Shown here one piece after another: positions 62,416-64,000 of a DNA stretch of 64,000 bases (within the stretch, counting starts at the first letter, position 1; every line of letters starts with the position of its first letter). The notes below the pieces were generated by a model. It was given only the letters and a program-made list of their open reading frames with translations. It was not told the DNA's origin and did not search any database. The DNA lies in assembly GCF_900199435.1 (NCBI RefSeq), contig NZ_OAML01000002.1:806001-870000 (forward strand). The letters run 5' to 3'. This DNA comes from Pygmaiobacter massiliensis (lineage in GTDB: Bacteria > Bacillota > Clostridia > Oscillospirales > Ruminococcaceae). A program made the position numbers and the translations under genes.

Positions 62416-63714
62416 TTTATCGTTTAAAGATTTTGTGGCAGGATTATCAATTAATTCGCCACTCTCGGTAAATCGAGACCCATGGCAAGTGCAATCCCAT
62501 GTATGCTCATAGGGGTTCCATTTCAATGCACACCCTAAATGTGGGCAACGCTTGCCAACCGGGGTAAGCAGCCCGACCGTGGCTTCAAAAGCGTTTACCG
62601 CAAGCTGTGGGCGGAGCAGGGTTCTTGAAGGCGAAAACGCACTTGCATACGGCGTTTCAATTCCCTTGACCATATTTGATAGTATGGTTGCCGCCACCAT
62701 AGAGGAGCTCATGCCCCACTTATTGAATCCCGTAGCAACATATAGGTTTGGCGTGCCGCCAGAGTACTGGCCAATATAGGGCATGCCATCTAAAGTCATG
62801 CAGTCTTGGGTTGCCCAATGATATTTTTCTGTCGCATGCGGGTAATATTTCTTTGCAAAATCTCGCAGCTCCTGCCAGTTGCCACCCTTTTTGCCTGTAC
62901 GGTGGTCTCCCCCGCCAATCAACAGCAAATTATTGTAGTTGCGAAAAGACATTCCGGTCTGTGCTTCGTCCACATACATCCCATGCACATCCGGCGCATT
63001 TTCCAACGCAATTACATAAGAACGGTGCTGATACATTTTCAAAAAATAAAATCCATGCTGATTAATAAAGGGAAAATGTGTTGCAATAATGATTTTATTC
63101 GCTTTAATTTTCCCGTAATCCGTAAACGCAACCGTTTCTTCCACTTTGCGTACCATTGTATGCTCGTAAATGTTTAGACCCTGCACAATTGAGGAAAGAA
63201 ATTTCAGCGGATTAAACTGCGCTTGGTGAGGAAAATTCACCGCTCCCATCGTTTCAAACGGCAACACAGTCGGCTCGCAAAGCGCCGCATCAAAGCCCAG
63301 TGCTTTTAACAGCTGAACTTCTTTTTCCAAGGCCTGTCTATCGTTTAAAGAATAAACAAAAGCATCTTTTTCTTCAAAATCACAATCTATATTTTTGCAG
63401 AGGGTACGGTAGCTTTCAATTGCCGCCTGGTTGGCAGCCAAATATTGTTTCGCCGTCTCTTCGTCAAATTCCGAATTTAATTTGTCGTAAATTAAACCAT
63501 GTTGGGAAGTGATTTTGGCGGTGGTGTTTTTTGTGACACCTCTGCCAACCCTGTCTGCTTCCACCAGCATATAATTCGCACCCTGTTGCTGCAACATATA
63601 GGCGCATAGTACGCCTGCCATTCCGCCACCAACAATCAGCACATCGGTTGTGGCGTCTTTTTTTAATTGAGGGAATACAACGGGGTGATCTGTTGCCTGC
63701 CACAATGACTCCAT
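62413..63714 (-). CDS. FAD-dependent oxidoreductase fused to a Rieske [2Fe-2S] domain
   Basis: A 433-residue protein. The N-terminal DAO-type FAD domain has DVLIVGGGMAGVLCAYML (about 24-41) and a second nucleotide contact near YIGQYSGGTPNLYVATGFNKWG (about 317-338). The C-terminal 60 residues hold a short Rieske domain with CPHLGC (about 395) and CTCHGSRF (about 412), the C-x-H and C-x2-H cluster ligands. It should pass electrons between an amine, amino acid or other substrate, FAD and the iron-sulphur centre in the cytoplasm. A second FAD enzyme starts divergently 211 bases away. Confidence 0.9.
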   Translation of the reverse strand: MESLWQATDHPVVFPQLKKDATTDVLIVGGGMAGVLCAYMLQQQGANYMLVEADRVGRGVTKNTTAKITSQHGLIYDKLNSEFDEETAKQYLAANQAAIESYRTLCKNIDCDFEEKDAFVYSLNDRQALEKEVQLLKALGFDAALCEPTVLPFETMGAVNFPHQAQFNPLKFLSSIVQGLNIYEHTMVRKVEETVAFTDYGKIKANKIIIATHFPFINQHGFYFLKMYQHRSYVIALENAPDVHGMYVDEAQTGMSFRNYNNLLLIGGGDHRTGKKGGNWQELRDFAKKYYPHATEKYHWATQDCMTLDGMPYIGQYSGGTPNLYVATGFNKWGMSSSMVAATILSNMVKGIETPYASAFSPSRTLLRPQLAVNAFEATVGLLTPVGKRCPHLGCALKWNPYEHTWDCTCHGSRFTESGELIDNPATKSLNDK

Positions 63715-63925
63715 TTTATCTCCGCCTTTTTGTTTGAATTACGTATATTATTCCTGCAAATAAAAGCGCCATACCCAATACTTAGTCTGTGCAAAAACAA
63801 AACCGTCTTAAAAAGCAGCAATTTAGGTTTTCACCCTAGAATTTGCATCCAAAACAGCACGTCCACGAATACCTCTGTTTTACCAATCATAAAATGGGTG
63901 GATACCACTTGTTCAGGAGGTTTTT

Positions 63926-64000
63926 ATGGAATATGACGTAATTGTAATCGGCGCAGGGCTTTCCGGACTTACGGCTGCAAGTTTATTAGCAAAACAAGGG
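63926..64000 (+). CDS. FAD/NAD(P)-binding oxidoreductase (5' end only)
   Basis: Twenty-five codons before the window ends, starting at ATG 63926 behind AGGAGG. The sequence YDVIVIGAGLSGLTAASLLA is a textbook GxGxxG Rossmann FAD-binding start, of the phytoene-desaturase or amine-oxidase type. Function cannot be narrowed. The gap 63715-63925 shows no gene. Confidence 0.85.
   Translation, partial: MEYDVIVIGAGLSGLTAASLLAKQG

Overview
The window reads as a chromosomal segment of an anaerobic, Gram-positive, probably spore-forming member of the Clostridia (Bacillota), most likely in or near the Oscillospirales. This is inferred from several features: strong AGGAGG-type ribosome binding sites, many TTG starts, a CIRCE box on htpG, a Gram-positive type BirA box on bioY, a rubrerythrin, a DcuS/CitA-type sensor, sugar ABC transporters without their own ATPase, and protein families typical of that group. 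Base composition is mixed, near 50% GC, over most of the window. It turns visibly AT-rich from about 54.1 kb to the right end, beginning just after a tRNA-Lys gene.

Layout. (1) 1-3.9 kb, minus strand: one tightly packed operon with a WYL regulator, an HSL-type esterase, a condensation/alcohol-acetyltransferase-like protein and a zinc-ribbon membrane protein that runs off the left edge. (2) 4.0-10.1 kb, minus strand: a LacI-family regulator, a sugar-binding lipoprotein, two MalF/MalG-type permeases and MalQ. This is an alpha-glucan or maltodextrin uptake and processing unit, headed by three evenly spaced LacI-type half-site palindromes. (3) 10.3-13.4 kb, plus strand: two tandem mgtE magnesium transporter paralogues. 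The first has a long structured leader with an attenuator-like terminator, and both carry the same RBS-proximal hairpin. (4) 13.6-19.4 kb, minus strand: bioY-bioD under a BirA box, a MATE exporter, pepT and a CNNM/CorC-type protein. (5) 19.7-27.4 kb, plus strand: a surface-polysaccharide cluster with a three-gene UDP-L-FucNAc pathway (fnlA/capE, fnlB/capF, fnlC/capG), an L-FucNAc-transferase-like GT4, a GT2, a DUF2304 protein and an MBOAT acyltransferase. (6) 27.6-33.2 kb: a D,D-carboxypeptidase, a HAD phosphatase, a GNAT protein and a CitA/DcuS-DcuR-like two-component system. (7) 33.4-39.6 kb, plus strand: the complete F1Fo ATP synthase operon a-c-b-delta-alpha-gamma-beta-epsilon. (8) 39.9-52.5 kb: Na/Pi cotransporter, YjiH, tocopherol-cyclase family protein, alpha/beta hydrolase, TRIC channel, PglD/NeuD-like acetyltransferase, YfcC plus M20 hydrolase, rubrerythrin, and htpG under CIRCE. 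(9) 53.0-64 kb: an acidic Pro/Ala/Glu-rich protein, tRNA-Lys(CUU), then an AT-rich tract. The tract holds a transglutaminase-like protein, a small Cys-tailed protein, a lipoprotein, a five-gene envelope glycolipid operon and two FAD oxidoreductases, one of them fused to a Rieske domain.

Regions most worth a second look are the mgtE leader, the 12-bp-spaced triple operator, the post-tRNA AT-rich tract with its glycolipid operon (whose last gene has no ordinary start codon), and a stretch at 62.28-62.41 kb resembling part of a cobalamin riboswitch. That stretch is followed by a terminator and points at the 3' end of an opposing gene. All functional statements come from reading motifs; no database search was possible.
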